Origin: Eubacterium sp.
Lineage (GTDB): Bacteria; Bacillota; Clostridia; Oscillospirales; Acutalibacteraceae
DNA length: 52,784 nucleotides
Assembly: GCA_022511185.1 (NCBI GenBank)
Contig: JAFLSA010000003.1
Location: 1 to 52,784 of the forward strand
Direction of reading: 5' to 3'
Shown here: one piece after another, positions 1-10,163 of the stretch
Position numbering within the stretch: the first letter of the stretch is position 1
How the letters are laid out: each line of letters starts with the position of its first letter
Position numbers and translations under genes: made by a program
The notes under the pieces: model-generated
Told to the model about the DNA's origin: nothing
Databases searched by the model: none
Seen by the model: only the letters and a program-made list of their open reading frames with translations

Positions 1-52
1 TTCTGTCGCACTCAGCAAGGATTTGAGCACATTTTATAAGAAGTCTGAGCAT
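1..52 (-). CDS. 5' end of a truncated CDS (MLRLLIKCAQILAECDR...), product unknown
   Basis: Minus-strand ATG at 52-50 with an AAAGGAG-type RBS about 8 nt upstream (60-67); frame open to the window edge. Confidence 0.4.
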   Translation of the reverse strand, partial: MLRLLIKCAQILAECDR

Positions 53-210
53 ACGTGTTTCTCCTTTCTTTTTATGTTGCACACATTATAGCACCATGGT
101 TTAAAAAGTCAATACTATTATTAAAAATAATTATAAAATATTTGTGAATAATAAACAATAAATCAACTAAAAATTTTAAAATATGACATCATTATTGTAT
201 AATATGCATA

Positions 211-247
211 AAAATAGGACTTGTTACAAATACAAGTAACAAGTCCT
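211..247 (-). terminator. Intrinsic terminator downstream of the HD-domain gene
   Basis: 12-bp perfect stem AGGACTTGTTAC / GTAACAAGTCCT (216-227, 236-247) followed on the minus strand by ATTTTTA. Confidence 0.8.
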
Positions 248-261
248 GTAGCTTAAGCTGT

Positions 262-846
262 TTATTTTGTGTGCTCGTCAAGAGTTAAGTAATATGCGTC
301 AAGGAAATTTTCTTTGAAATATTTAACCTCGTCAAGCTGAATTTCATCAATCAGTTTTTTCTGAGCCTCTAAAGCCTTCTCGAATTCAAGGTTACCCATT
401 CGGCGCTCCTCAATGCATTTTATAAGTGCGCTGATTTTGTCAGCCGCCTTTACAAGCACCCAAAGCTCCTTATCCTCCTCCTGCTTTTCAAACACAGGGA
501 TATAATCATCCTTGAATTCATCAGGAAGCATTGCCAGCAGTCTTTCGCCTGCAATATGCTCAATGTCCTTATAAACATTTTTAATGTCGCTGTTGTAATA
601 TTTGACAGGTGTTGGCATATCGCCTGTAATAACCTCAGTCGTATCGTGGTAAAGTGCAAGCAGGCAGACACGCTCAGCATTATAGCTTTTGCCGAACTTT
701 TTGTTGCCGATCAGCGCAAGGGCGTGGGCAATGACTGCGACCGAGTGGCTGTGCTCTGCAATGTTTTCTTTATAGGTATTTCGCATCAAAGCCCATCTGT
801 CAATGAGCTTCATTCGGTTGACCATTGCAAAAAAATTGCTACTCAT
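262..846 (-). CDS. HD-domain 5'-deoxynucleotidase (YfbR-like)
   Basis: HD motifs EHSHSVAVIAHAL and ALYHDTTEVITGDMPTPVKY; start placed at the internal Met (MSSNFFAMVNRMKLIDRW) overlapping the aspS 3' end. Confidence 0.85.
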   Translation of the reverse strand: MSSNFFAMVNRMKLIDRWALMRNTYKENIAEHSHSVAVIAHALALIGNKKFGKSYNAERVCLLALYHDTTEVITGDMPTPVKYYNSDIKNVYKDIEHIAGERLLAMLPDEFKDDYIPVFEKQEEDKELWVLVKAADKISALIKCIEERRMGNLEFEKALEAQKKLIDEIQLDEVKYFKENFLDAYYLTLDEHTK

Positions 847-2632
847 TGTCACCCTCCAAAGCTGCAATATTGATTCCAAGCTCCTCAAGCTGAATATCAT
901 CAATTGTGCTTGGAGCACCGCTCATAAGCTCGCTTGCATTCTGCACCTTCGGGAATGCTGTAACGTCTCTGAGGCTGTCAGCACCGCAGATAATCATTGC
1001 AAGTCGGTCAAGACCGATGCCCATACCACCGTGCGGTGGGGAAGCATAATGATATGCTTCAACAAGGAAGCCAAACTTAGCATCAATCTCGTCTTGTTCC
1101 ATACCGAGAAGCTCAAACATCTTGTTCTGCAAAGCGCAGTCAGTAATTCTCATTGAGCCTGAGGAAAGCTCCGTACCGTTTAATACAAGGTCAAACGCCT
1201 TTGCTCTTACCTTGCCCTTGTCGGTGTCGAGATATTCAATACATTCCTCCATTGGCATTGTGAACGGATGGTGCATTGCTACCCACTCGCCCGTTTCCTC
1301 GTCCTGCTCAAAGAATGGCATCTCGGTAATCCAGAGGTAATTCCACTTACCCTGAGGAATTATGTCAAGCTCCTTGGCAATGACAAGTCTGAGTGAGCCG
1401 AGAATTGAAAGAGCAGATGAAGTTTTATCTGAAATGATAAATACGCAGTCGCCCTTTTCAGCGTTAAGCTCGGCAATAAGTGCGTCAAGCTCGCCTTCTT
1501 TAAGGAACTTATTAAATGAGCAAGTAGGCTCCTCATCCGCCCAGCGAATGTAGGCAAGTCCCTTTGCGCCGATACCCTTTGCGTGCTCGGTCAGCTTGTC
1601 AATCTTCTTTCTCGTGTAAGCTGTAGCTGCGTTCTTTGCAACGATTGCTTTAACTGAACCGCCGTCGGCAATGGCATTTTTGAATACGACAAAATCTGTT
1701 TTGTCTGCCCAAGCGGTAATATCGTTAATGAGCATATCAAAGCGTGTGTCAGGCTTGTCTGAGCCGTATTTTTCCATAGCTTCGGCAAAGGTCATCTGAG
1801 GAAGCGGCATAGGAATGTCAACACCAACGGTTTCCTGCATCAGCTTTGAAATAAAGCCCTCAGCCATTTCCATAATATCCTCTGTGTCAACAAAGGACAT
1901 TTCAAGGTCGATCTGTGTAAATTCAGGCTGTCTGTCAGCTCTGAGATCCTCGTCTCTGAAGCAGCGTGCAAGCTGAATATAACGGTCAAAGCCTGCAACC
2001 ATACAAAGCTGCTTGTAAATCTGCGGAGACTGAGGGAGAGCGTAAAACTTGCCGTTGTGAACACGTGACGGAACAACGTAGTCCCTCGCACCCTCAGGTG
2101 TTGATTTAATCATCATCGGGGTTTCAATCTCGATAAAATCGTTATCGTAAAAATAATCCCTCGCAATTTTTGCAATCTTGTGGCGCATTAAAATATTCTG
2201 CGTGAGCTTTTGATTTCTAAGGTTCAGATAGCGGTATTTAAGTGTTGTTTCGTCACCGACCTTTTCGGAATTGACGATTTCAAACGGAGGTGTCTGCGCC
2301 TTTGAAATAATGCGAAATTCCTTAACGCTTATTTCAATTTCACCTGTCGGGATTTCCTTATTCTTGCTCTCACGCTCGCATACAGTGCCGACAGCGGCAA
2401 CAACGTATTCAGATCTTACAGATTGAGCTTTAGCGAAAACATCCCTGTCAGTTGTGTCATTGAAAGAAAGCTGGATAATGCCCGTTCTGTCCCTTAAATC
2501 AATGAATATAAGATTTCCAAGGTCACGCTGTCTCTGACACCAGCCAAAGAGTGTAACCTCCTTGCCTGCATCTGAAAGTCTTAATTCACCGCAATAATTT
2601 GTTCTTTTTAATCCTTTAATTGACTCTGCCAT
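839..2632 (-). CDS. aspS: Aspartyl-tRNA synthetase
   Basis: Bacterial AspRS length; class II motifs incl. FRDEDLRADRQPEFTQIDLEMSF and GGMGIGLDRLAMI. Confidence 0.97.
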   Translation of the reverse strand: MAESIKGLKRTNYCGELRLSDAGKEVTLFGWCQRQRDLGNLIFIDLRDRTGIIQLSFNDTTDRDVFAKAQSVRSEYVVAAVGTVCERESKNKEIPTGEIEISVKEFRIISKAQTPPFEIVNSEKVGDETTLKYRYLNLRNQKLTQNILMRHKIAKIARDYFYDNDFIEIETPMMIKSTPEGARDYVVPSRVHNGKFYALPQSPQIYKQLCMVAGFDRYIQLARCFRDEDLRADRQPEFTQIDLEMSFVDTEDIMEMAEGFISKLMQETVGVDIPMPLPQMTFAEAMEKYGSDKPDTRFDMLINDITAWADKTDFVVFKNAIADGGSVKAIVAKNAATAYTRKKIDKLTEHAKGIGAKGLAYIRWADEEPTCSFNKFLKEGELDALIAELNAEKGDCVFIISDKTSSALSILGSLRLVIAKELDIIPQGKWNYLWITEMPFFEQDEETGEWVAMHHPFTMPMEECIEYLDTDKGKVRAKAFDLVLNGTELSSGSMRITDCALQNKMFELLGMEQDEIDAKFGFLVEAYHYASPPHGGMGIGLDRLAMIICGADSLRDVTAFPKVQNASELMSGAPSTIDDIQLEELGINIAALEGDNE

Positions 2633-2634
2633 AA

Positions 2635-3978
2635 TTACTCCTCATTTAATCCGAACAGTGAGCCGAAATCAAATTCCTCACCGTTAATTTCCAAATCTGC
2701 AAGCTGCTCAGAAAGTGAAATGTTGTAAAAACCGCTTACAAATGTTTCAAGCGCAATTTCAGTTTCCTCACCTGTTGCCATATTTTTAAGCTTTGCAATG
2801 CCTGTATCAACCTCGTTGTCACCGATAACAATATTGAACTTTGCGCCCAGCTTGTCTGCATATTTCATCTGCGCACGCACTGAACGCTGGTTGAGGTCAA
2901 GAAGTGCCGTGAAGCCCTCAGTTCTCATATCCTTAACGATTTCAACTGCCTTAAGCGTTGCTTTGTCACCGAGTGCGACTACAAAAAGGTCAGGAACACT
3001 TGCCTCAGGGAACGGTGCATTTTGCGCCTCCATTAAAAGCATAAGCCTTTCAAGTCCCATAGCAAAGCCGAGTGACGGCGTTTTCTGTCCGCCAAGCTCG
3101 TCAACAAGTCCGTCATATCTTCCGCCGCCGCAAACAGTACCCTGTGCGCCGATTGAGCTTGACACGAATTCAAACACAGTCTTTGTATAATAATCAAGAC
3201 CTCTTACGATTTTAGGATTGATTGTATATTCAATATTCATTGCTTTGAGATATTCCTGCACCTTGTCAAAGTGCTCCTTACACTCGTCGCAAAGATAGTC
3301 AATAACTACAGGTGCACCCTTTGCAATCTCTGAGCAGACAGGACTTTTGCAGTCGAGAATACGCATAGGATTTCTCTCAAGCCTGTCCTGACATGTTGTG
3401 CAAAGCTCGTTACTGCGTGATGAAAAATATTCCTTAAGTGCCTTGTGATATTCCGCACGGCAGGTGGGACAGCCGATTGAATTGATTTCAAGATTTAAGT
3501 CCTTAACCTCAAGCGTGTCGAAAATTGATTTGCCTAAAGCGATAAGCTCAGCATCTGCAAGCGGCGATGATGTACCGAAACACTCCACACCGAACTGGTG
3601 AAATTCTCTGAGCCTGCCTGCCTGCGGTTTTTCATATCTGAAGCATGGGCCAACGTAACAGACCTTCTGAGGAAGTGCCTCGTTGCAAAGTCCGTTTTCA
3701 AGATATGAGCGTACTGCGCCTGCCGTTCCCTCAGGTCTGAGAGTTATTGAGCGTCCGCCCTTGTCGTCAAAAGTGTACATTTCCTTTTGAACAACGTCAG
3801 TCGTATCACCGACTCCACGCTGAAAAAGCTCCGTGTGCTCAAACGCGGGAGTGCGTATTTCCTTATAGCCGAATTTCTCAGCAATATCAAGTGCCGTTGC
3901 CTCAATATATTGATTTTTATGTACGTCCTTTGGAAGAACATCCTTTGTACCTTTAATGGCTTTCGTAACAAGTGCCAT
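2635..3978 (-). CDS. hisS: Histidyl-tRNA synthetase
   Basis: GTKDVLP N-terminus, GGGRYDGLVDELGG and GFAMGLERL motifs; start set at MALVTKAIKGTKDV, ORF extends upstream to 4029. Confidence 0.95.
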   Translation of the reverse strand: MALVTKAIKGTKDVLPKDVHKNQYIEATALDIAEKFGYKEIRTPAFEHTELFQRGVGDTTDVVQKEMYTFDDKGGRSITLRPEGTAGAVRSYLENGLCNEALPQKVCYVGPCFRYEKPQAGRLREFHQFGVECFGTSSPLADAELIALGKSIFDTLEVKDLNLEINSIGCPTCRAEYHKALKEYFSSRSNELCTTCQDRLERNPMRILDCKSPVCSEIAKGAPVVIDYLCDECKEHFDKVQEYLKAMNIEYTINPKIVRGLDYYTKTVFEFVSSSIGAQGTVCGGGRYDGLVDELGGQKTPSLGFAMGLERLMLLMEAQNAPFPEASVPDLFVVALGDKATLKAVEIVKDMRTEGFTALLDLNQRSVRAQMKYADKLGAKFNIVIGDNEVDTGIAKLKNMATGEETEIALETFVSGFYNISLSEQLADLEINGEEFDFGSLFGLNEE

Positions 3979-4007
3979 AGTGACCTCCGAATAAAAACAA
4001 ATTAAGA

Positions 4008-4031
4008 AAATAGGGTGAGGCTTGCTCACCC
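4008..4031 (-). terminator. Probable terminator downstream of mgsA
   Basis: GGGTGAG/CTCACCC inverted repeat followed on the minus strand by TATTTTCTT. Confidence 0.55.
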
Positions 4032-4049
4032 ATAAATAATATTACTTTA

Positions 4050-4466
4050 TTACTTTGATGGGTTGTATCTCGGATTTACAATCTCTCTCCATTCAAAGTC
4101 GCCACGCTCAATACCCCTGATAAGCGCTTCTCCGGTTGCAATGTTAGTTGCGTACGGAATGTTGTGTACGTCGCAGAGCCTTAATAAATCATTGTCGTTA
4201 GGCTCGTGCGGTTTTGGTGTAAGCGGGTCACGGAAGAAAATAAGCAAATCAATTTCATTGCAGGCAATTCTGCTTGCGATTTGCTGACCTCCGCCCTGAC
4301 TTCCTGAAAGGAAACAGTTGATTTTTAAGCCAGTCGCCTCCGCAACAAGCTTGCCTGTCGTACCTGTTGCACAAACGTCATGGCGACTTATAATTCCACA
4401 GTATGCAATGCAAAACTGCACAAGCAGTTCTTTTTTTGCGTCGTGAGCGATAAGTGCAATGTTCAT
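4050..4466 (-). CDS. mgsA: Methylglyoxal synthase
   Basis: [36 protein letters not shown] motifs. Confidence 0.95.
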   Translation of the reverse strand: MNIALIAHDAKKELLVQFCIAYCGIISRHDVCATGTTGKLVAEATGLKINCFLSGSQGGGQQIASRIACNEIDLLIFFRDPLTPKPHEPNDNDLLRLCDVHNIPYATNIATGEALIRGIERGDFEWREIVNPRYNPSK

Positions 4467-4590
4467 AAATTACCTCCAAATATTGTTGGCTATTGTGATA
4501 AATCACATAAGCTGTCAATTGCGGCTGACGTAAGTATATTAACATAAATTTAAAGGCTGTTCAACTGTTATTACTATAAAAATTGACATT

Positions 4591-6606
4591 TTATAATAAA
4601 GTGCCGATTTTTTGGTTCGTTTTTGCATCCGTATTGTTCTGATACCAGTAGTCGATAATTTCCGATGTGATTTCTGCCGTTTCACTACCTGAGCCTGCAA
4701 GCTCAATTACCGATGACACAGCAATCTCAGGATTTTCATACGGAGCATATGTGATAAGGAAACCGTTATTTCTTTTAACCCCTTTGACAACTACCTCAGA
4801 CGTACCTGTTTTGCAGGCAACCTTTGTATCAAGTTTATTGAATAGCTGGCTTGGACCACCGCTTGTTGCAACGAGTCTCATACCACGGTAAACGTTATCA
4901 AGCGTGTTTTCGCTGAGATCTAAGGTGTCTGCAACGACACTGCTCTTTTCATTAACGATACCGCTTGATGCCTGAATTACTGATTTAACAAGACGTACTT
5001 CATATCTTGTACCTCCGTTTGCAATTGTTGAGCAGTAATTCGCAAGCTGAAGCGGAGTGAACAAATTATCACTCATACCGATAGCTGTAAGCATTGTATC
5101 ACCGATTCGCCAAGTACCGCCTGCGTTCTGCTTGTTTTCAGGTGATGAAAGATTGCCCGATGCCTCGGAAATTTCAATTCCTGTTTTTTGACCTAAGCCG
5201 AATGCCGTTGCATATTCGTCAATTCTGCCTATACCGATATCAAGTGCGCAGTTATAAAAGAACATATTGCAGGAATCTCTCAGAGCTGTTCTGACGTTTT
5301 CCTTTCCGTGTGCAACCTTGTTAAGGCACTGAAACGGTTGGCCGAAAAATTCCTTTGCGCCCTCGCAAAGATAGGTTGTTTCATTGTTAATAATTCCTGA
5401 TTCAAGTGCAGCGCAAGCCGTCACAGGCTTGAACGTTGAACCCGGTGCGTACGTACCGAGTGCAAATCTGCTCCATAGCGGGTTTCTTGAATTAGAGGCA
5501 AGCTCGCTGTATTTTTCATAGTAATCATTCAGGTCAAAAGTAGGATATGATGCGGCGGCAAATATCTCACCGCTGTTGCAGTCCTCAACCACAACTGCGC
5601 CGGCTGAGGAGTATGCGTCAACCTTGTTGCATACTTCTCTGAGCTTTTTTTGCGCAAGTATCTGAAGGTCACGGTCAATTGTGAGTACAACGGTGTTGCC
5701 CTGAATCGGCTTTTTCGTTACCTCTTCGGTAATATTGCCTTCCTTGTCAATGGTTATTGTAAGCTCGCCGGGAGTGCCCCTGAGCTCAGCTTCCATTGCC
5801 TGTTCTATACCTGACTCGCCTATCTGGTCGGTAATATTATAGCCGTCATCCTTTTTCTTTGCATATTCCTCGGCATTGATTTTTCTGACAGTGCCGAGAA
5901 TGTGCGGAGCAACAGTTGAGTCGATATACTCTCTGTATGCCACAACCTTTACGTCTGCCCCAAGATAGGTTGACTTGTCCTCTTTGATTCTGGCTACTGT
6001 TTCGTCGCTGACGTCATCGGCGATAGTAACAGGATTTTCGTATGAAAACAGAAGCCTTGTAAGCTCATATCTTATGCTTCCGATTTTAAGCGTCGTTTCC
6101 TTGTCATAGCCTTCAATACCGTATTTCTCTACAACTGCATCATAACAGTTCTGCGCCGTTGCATAAGGCTGAAGATTAAGCATATCAGCACTTTTCATAG
6201 TTGCGATTGCCTGTTCGTCATCAGTAAACTGAATGTTTCCCGATCTATCAAATTCAAGAGGAAGATTTTGTGCATACTCTTCCTTCTTTGATTCAAACAG
6301 CTTGATAAGATTATAAATTATCTTGTTTCGCTCTTCGTTATTTTTTGATGAGGGGAAATATACGGCGTTTAAAATTATGGAATTTCCCTGCCTGTTTGTA
6401 ACGAGTGAGTTTCCGTTTCTGTCAACAATTTCTCCGCGAGCTGCTTCAATCGGCACAACGTAGGTGTCAACAGTATTATTTTGTTTTATGTAGTATTCGT
6501 TATCACGAATCTGTATGTTATAGAGGTTGACTGCAAAGCCTAAAATCGTTGCAATAATAAGCACAAGCGCAATTATACTTCTGCTGCTTTTATATCTGAT
6601 TTTCAC
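4591..6606 (-). CDS. Penicillin-binding protein 2 / transpeptidase of the elongasome
   Basis: N-terminal TM and dimerisation domain; transpeptidase SxxK (STFK), SCN and KTGTSE motifs; downstream of mreBCD. Confidence 0.93.
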   Translation of the reverse strand: MKIRYKSSRSIIALVLIIATILGFAVNLYNIQIRDNEYYIKQNNTVDTYVVPIEAARGEIVDRNGNSLVTNRQGNSIILNAVYFPSSKNNEERNKIIYNLIKLFESKKEEYAQNLPLEFDRSGNIQFTDDEQAIATMKSADMLNLQPYATAQNCYDAVVEKYGIEGYDKETTLKIGSIRYELTRLLFSYENPVTIADDVSDETVARIKEDKSTYLGADVKVVAYREYIDSTVAPHILGTVRKINAEEYAKKKDDGYNITDQIGESGIEQAMEAELRGTPGELTITIDKEGNITEEVTKKPIQGNTVVLTIDRDLQILAQKKLREVCNKVDAYSSAGAVVVEDCNSGEIFAAASYPTFDLNDYYEKYSELASNSRNPLWSRFALGTYAPGSTFKPVTACAALESGIINNETTYLCEGAKEFFGQPFQCLNKVAHGKENVRTALRDSCNMFFYNCALDIGIGRIDEYATAFGLGQKTGIEISEASGNLSSPENKQNAGGTWRIGDTMLTAIGMSDNLFTPLQLANYCSTIANGGTRYEVRLVKSVIQASSGIVNEKSSVVADTLDLSENTLDNVYRGMRLVATSGGPSQLFNKLDTKVACKTGTSEVVVKGVKRNNGFLITYAPYENPEIAVSSVIELAGSGSETAEITSEIIDYWYQNNTDAKTNQKIGTLL

Positions 6607-6643
6607 CTTGCATACCTCCTTCTTATTCTATTGCTATGTATTT

Positions 6644-7174
6644 TTAAAAATTCTGCTTTTTCTCGTGATTTAGCTTTCTCTTAATGGGTGTGAGAATCAG
6701 CCATATAACAGGGGAGAGCACTCCCGTGTAAACTGCACACGGCAAATAAAATGAGAACAGCGTCATTTCTCCGCCGTCAACACCTTTGATAATGATAAAG
6801 CACAGCCAGTAAATTATGCAGTAAAGAATTATTGTAACTGCTGATGAAATCATATTTGTGATAAACGTGTTGCGTGCGATATACGTTACAAGTGCCGATG
6901 ATAAAAAGCATATGAGAGCAATATAAATGCAGTTAAAGCCTAAATGAACAGCGGCAGATAAATCCCACAGAAGTCCTGCAAAAAGCCCGAGCAGAGTACC
7001 GCCGAAAACGTCCTCGCTCATAGCCAAGATAACAGCGACAGGCAGAAGCAGAAAGCACCTTGCACCGAAGATCTGAGGAAACAGCCCTGCGGTGTTCTGA
7101 AGCAAATCGGCAAGCAGGATAATCAGACAAAAGCAAAGATATTTAATTGTTTTTTGCTTTCTTGTCAGTTCCAT
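6644..7174 (-). CDS. mreD: Rod shape-determining protein MreD
   Basis: Small multi-TM protein immediately after mreC; position and hydrophobicity pattern. Confidence 0.85.
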   Translation of the reverse strand: MELTRKQKTIKYLCFCLIILLADLLQNTAGLFPQIFGARCFLLLPVAVILAMSEDVFGGTLLGLFAGLLWDLSAAVHLGFNCIYIALICFLSSALVTYIARNTFITNMISSAVTIILYCIIYWLCFIIIKGVDGGEMTLFSFYLPCAVYTGVLSPVIWLILTPIKRKLNHEKKQNF

Positions 7175-8022
7175 TAATCTGCCTCACTTTCAGCAGTAAA
7201 GTTAGTCAGAACGAGACACTCATCGAGCTTTTCAATATCTGTTCCCGGCTCTATAACGGCGTAGGTTGATATATTTGTTATCTCGTCGTCAATATCTCTC
7301 ACAGTTCCGATAATTATATCTCTCGGCATTGTTGAGCTGATACCTGCCGTAGCAATAATTGAGCCGTACGAGATTTTAGTTGAAGAATCGAGATTTTCAA
7401 ATTTGCAGTATCCGTCCTTTGCGATTTGAGCATCGCCTGTAACGTAGCTGATCTCTTTCGTGTTGATATCATATGCAGAAACACTGAAATCAGGGTCAAT
7501 GATAGAATTTACAACGCTGTATGTAGGATATGCCTTTTTAATAACGCCGACAAGATATTTGCCGTAAAGCACGGCATCGCCGTCTTTGACACCGCTTACA
7601 GTACCCTTGCTTATAGTAAAGGAGCAGTAAGGATTTGCGCTGTCGCGGCCGATAACAGAAGCTTCAATAAACTTGAAATCAGGGTTATCCTCCTTTAATT
7701 CAAGTGCTTCCTTGTAAAGCTCATTTTGTGATTTGAGATTGTTGTAATCAGCAAGCTGATCCTGTAAATCGCCAAGCGCCCTTTGAAGCTCGTCAATTTT
7801 CTGTTCATACTGAGTATCGCCCTTTGCATTGTCGGTTATCCTGTCTATACCGTTTGAAAGCTTGTCCGCAACCAAGTGCGCAGGGGTGAATATCGTGCCG
7901 ATAATGCTTGACTGCGCAGTTGCACCATTTCCATTTATGGCAGCAAGGAGCATACCCACAAGAAGCAGGGCAACAATAGCAACTATTAACTTGAAACGAC
8001 TGCTTTTAAAAAGATTTTTCAT
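7174..8022 (-). CDS. mreC: Rod shape-determining protein MreC
   Basis: N-terminal TM, coiled coil, beta-barrel domain (EASVIGRDSANPYCSFTISKGTVSGVKDGDAVL...GVI). Confidence 0.93.
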   Translation of the reverse strand: MKNLFKSSRFKLIVAIVALLLVGMLLAAINGNGATAQSSIIGTIFTPAHLVADKLSNGIDRITDNAKGDTQYEQKIDELQRALGDLQDQLADYNNLKSQNELYKEALELKEDNPDFKFIEASVIGRDSANPYCSFTISKGTVSGVKDGDAVLYGKYLVGVIKKAYPTYSVVNSIIDPDFSVSAYDINTKEISYVTGDAQIAKDGYCKFENLDSSTKISYGSIIATAGISSTMPRDIIIGTVRDIDDEITNISTYAVIEPGTDIEKLDECLVLTNFTAESEAD

Positions 8023-8025
8023 CTC

Positions 8026-9006
8026 TTACATTGCCCTTCTGAGTTTTATTGATGTGCCGATTGCAACGCAGTCCATAGGCTTATCAGGAGTATGTACTGC
8101 GATTTTTGTCTCGCTTGAAATTAAATCTGCAAGTCCTCTGAGCTGGCTTGAACCGCCTGTGAGATAAATACCCTTGTCAATTATATCTGCCGAAAGCTCG
8201 GGGAGTGTCATCTCGAGCGTTTCCTTGATAGCGGAAATGATTTTTGCTACAGGCTCGGATAATACTTTGCGTATTTCCTCTGATGTAATTTCAACGCTTT
8301 TCGGAAGACCGTTGATGACGTTTCTGCCTCTGACCTCCATAGCGCCCTCTCCGTCATATGTAGAGGCTGAGCCGATTTTTATCTTGATATCCTCAGCTGT
8401 ATTTGTGCCGACAAGTAAATCGTACTCTTTTTTGAGATAATCAATTATAGCCTCGTCAAGAGCGTCACCGCCAACCTTAATGCTTTTGCAGGCGGCAATA
8501 CCGCCGAGACTGATAACGGCTATATCACAGGTGCCGCCGCCGATGTCAACAACCATTGAACCTGTTGCATCATATACAGGCAGACCTACACCGAGCGCAG
8601 CGGCCATAGGCTCTTCAATAAGCTCAACGTCCTGCGCACCGGCTGAACGCACAGCATCCTCAACAGCACGCCTCTCAACCTCCGTAACGTTGCTCGGAAT
8701 GCTGATAACAACTCTTGTCCTTGTAAAAAGGCTTCTTTTGCTTGAACGGTAAATAAAATTCCTGAGCATATCTGAGGTCATATCAAAATCTGCAATAACG
8801 CCGTCCTGAAGCGGACGTACGGCAATGATAGAACCGGGAGTTCTGCCAATCATTGCCTTTGCCTCATCACCTGTTGCAAGCACTCTTTTTGATTTTACGT
8901 CAACGGCAACAACACTCGGCTCACGAATGATAACACGTCCCTTTTTATCACATATGAGTGTGTTTGAAGTACCAAGGTCAATGCCGATATCCCTTGAAAA
9001 TAACAT
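8026..9006 (-). CDS. mreB: Rod shape-determining actin-like protein MreB/Mbl
   Basis: DIGIDLGTSNTL, VVDIGGGTCDIAVISLGG, YLTGGSSQLRGL motifs. Confidence 0.94.
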   Translation of the reverse strand: MLFSRDIGIDLGTSNTLICDKKGRVIIREPSVVAVDVKSKRVLATGDEAKAMIGRTPGSIIAVRPLQDGVIADFDMTSDMLRNFIYRSSKRSLFTRTRVVISIPSNVTEVERRAVEDAVRSAGAQDVELIEEPMAAALGVGLPVYDATGSMVVDIGGGTCDIAVISLGGIAACKSIKVGGDALDEAIIDYLKKEYDLLVGTNTAEDIKIKIGSASTYDGEGAMEVRGRNVINGLPKSVEITSEEIRKVLSEPVAKIISAIKETLEMTLPELSADIIDKGIYLTGGSSQLRGLADLISSETKIAVHTPDKPMDCVAIGTSIKLRRAM

Positions 9007-9151
9007 ATATTTCTCTCACTTTCAAAAATGGATTTTTCAAAATTTGTATAAAACGCCATTGTAATTTTTATTTTAGTATCTACATTATATAATAGCGTTT
9101 TATTTATAACAATACCAAATTTGAAAATTTACAAAAATATTAAATTATTTT

Positions 9152-9997
9152 TTAAATTTCAGTGGTGAATTCATAACCTTGATTTCTTACCTCGTCAATA
9201 ACTTCGGGCAGTATTTCGGCATTCGTTGCACTCACTGCGTGAAGGAGCATAATTTCGCCGTTATGCGTGTTTTCGGTAATTGTTTTGAAGGCCTCGTCCC
9301 TGTCGGCAGGATTTTGCGTGTCCCAGTCAGCATAGGCAAATGACCAGAATATGCTTTTGTAGCCGAGTGTATCTGCAAGAGCTAAAGTCTTTTCGCTGAA
9401 TTCACCCTTGGGAAAACGGAAAAGCGTCATTCTGTACTGAAAGTTGTCCTTCATATAATTGTCAAGAAATACGATTTCCTCAGTTGCCTCTTCATCTGAA
9501 ACCTCGTCGAGAGTATAGTGGCGGTAGGTGTGATTTCCTATAATATGACCCTCGTCAATCATACGCTCAATTAAGTCCGGATTATCCTTGACAAAATCAT
9601 ACGTTACAAAGAAAACTGCCTTAACTCTCTTGTCTTTGAGCGTATCTAAAATTGCAGGAGTGTAGCCGTTTTCATAGCCCTCGTCAAAGGTTAAGCAGAT
9701 GTATTTCTCATCCCTCATAATGAAGTGCGCGCCAAAGTCCTCATACGTATTCTGAAGCGATACAGGGTCCGCGGGACGGGCGTGATTTTCAGCTCTGCCG
9801 GGGCCCCATATAACCTTTTCATTACTGTAATTTTTCGTGTTTACTCCCGTGATTTCAACCGTGGTTTGCGCCACGTTCGTTGTTTCCTCGGTATTGCCTG
9901 ATGTTATTTCGCTTGTACTCTCCTGCGTGTCGGTTTTTGCCGCTGAACAGCCTGCAAGCAGGGCAATACACATTATGGCTAAAATGATTTTTTTCAT
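9152..9997 (-). CDS. Polysaccharide deacetylase lipoprotein, PdaA-like (delta-lactam-biosynthetic de-N-acetylase type)
   Basis: Lipobox LLAGC; NodB-type motifs TFDEGYENGYT, GHIIGNHTYRH; start at MKKIILAIMCIALLAGCS. Confidence 0.88.
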   Translation of the reverse strand: MKKIILAIMCIALLAGCSAAKTDTQESTSEITSGNTEETTNVAQTTVEITGVNTKNYSNEKVIWGPGRAENHARPADPVSLQNTYEDFGAHFIMRDEKYICLTFDEGYENGYTPAILDTLKDKRVKAVFFVTYDFVKDNPDLIERMIDEGHIIGNHTYRHYTLDEVSDEEATEEIVFLDNYMKDNFQYRMTLFRFPKGEFSEKTLALADTLGYKSIFWSFAYADWDTQNPADRDEAFKTITENTHNGEIMLLHAVSATNAEILPEVIDEVRNQGYEFTTEI

Positions 9998-10000
9998 ATA

Positions 10001-10040
10001 AAAATTCCCCCTTGACTTAGTTTTGTCAAAGGGGAATTTT
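10001..10040. promoter_or_regulatory. Long hairpin in the 5' leader of the deacetylase, containing its putative Shine-Dalgarno
   Basis: AAAATTCCCCCTTGAC / GTCAAAGGGGAATTTT, 15 of 16 pairs, loop TTAGTTTT; the minus-strand GGGGGA SD lies inside the stem about 8 nt from the ATG. Confidence 0.65.
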
Positions 10041-10163
10041 ATATTTGTGGTAATTAATTGTCTGTTTTCCAATCGGCTGAAATAATATCTGTATCCTTGT
10101 CTACACATTCTTCTTCATTATAGCTTTTTCTTTTATCGATATAAAAAGAAAACTGATGGAGTA

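Noticed and set aside
2798-3190. 130-aa plus-strand ORF antisense to hisS
   Set aside because: Overlaps conserved hisS coding sequence; no recognisable domain
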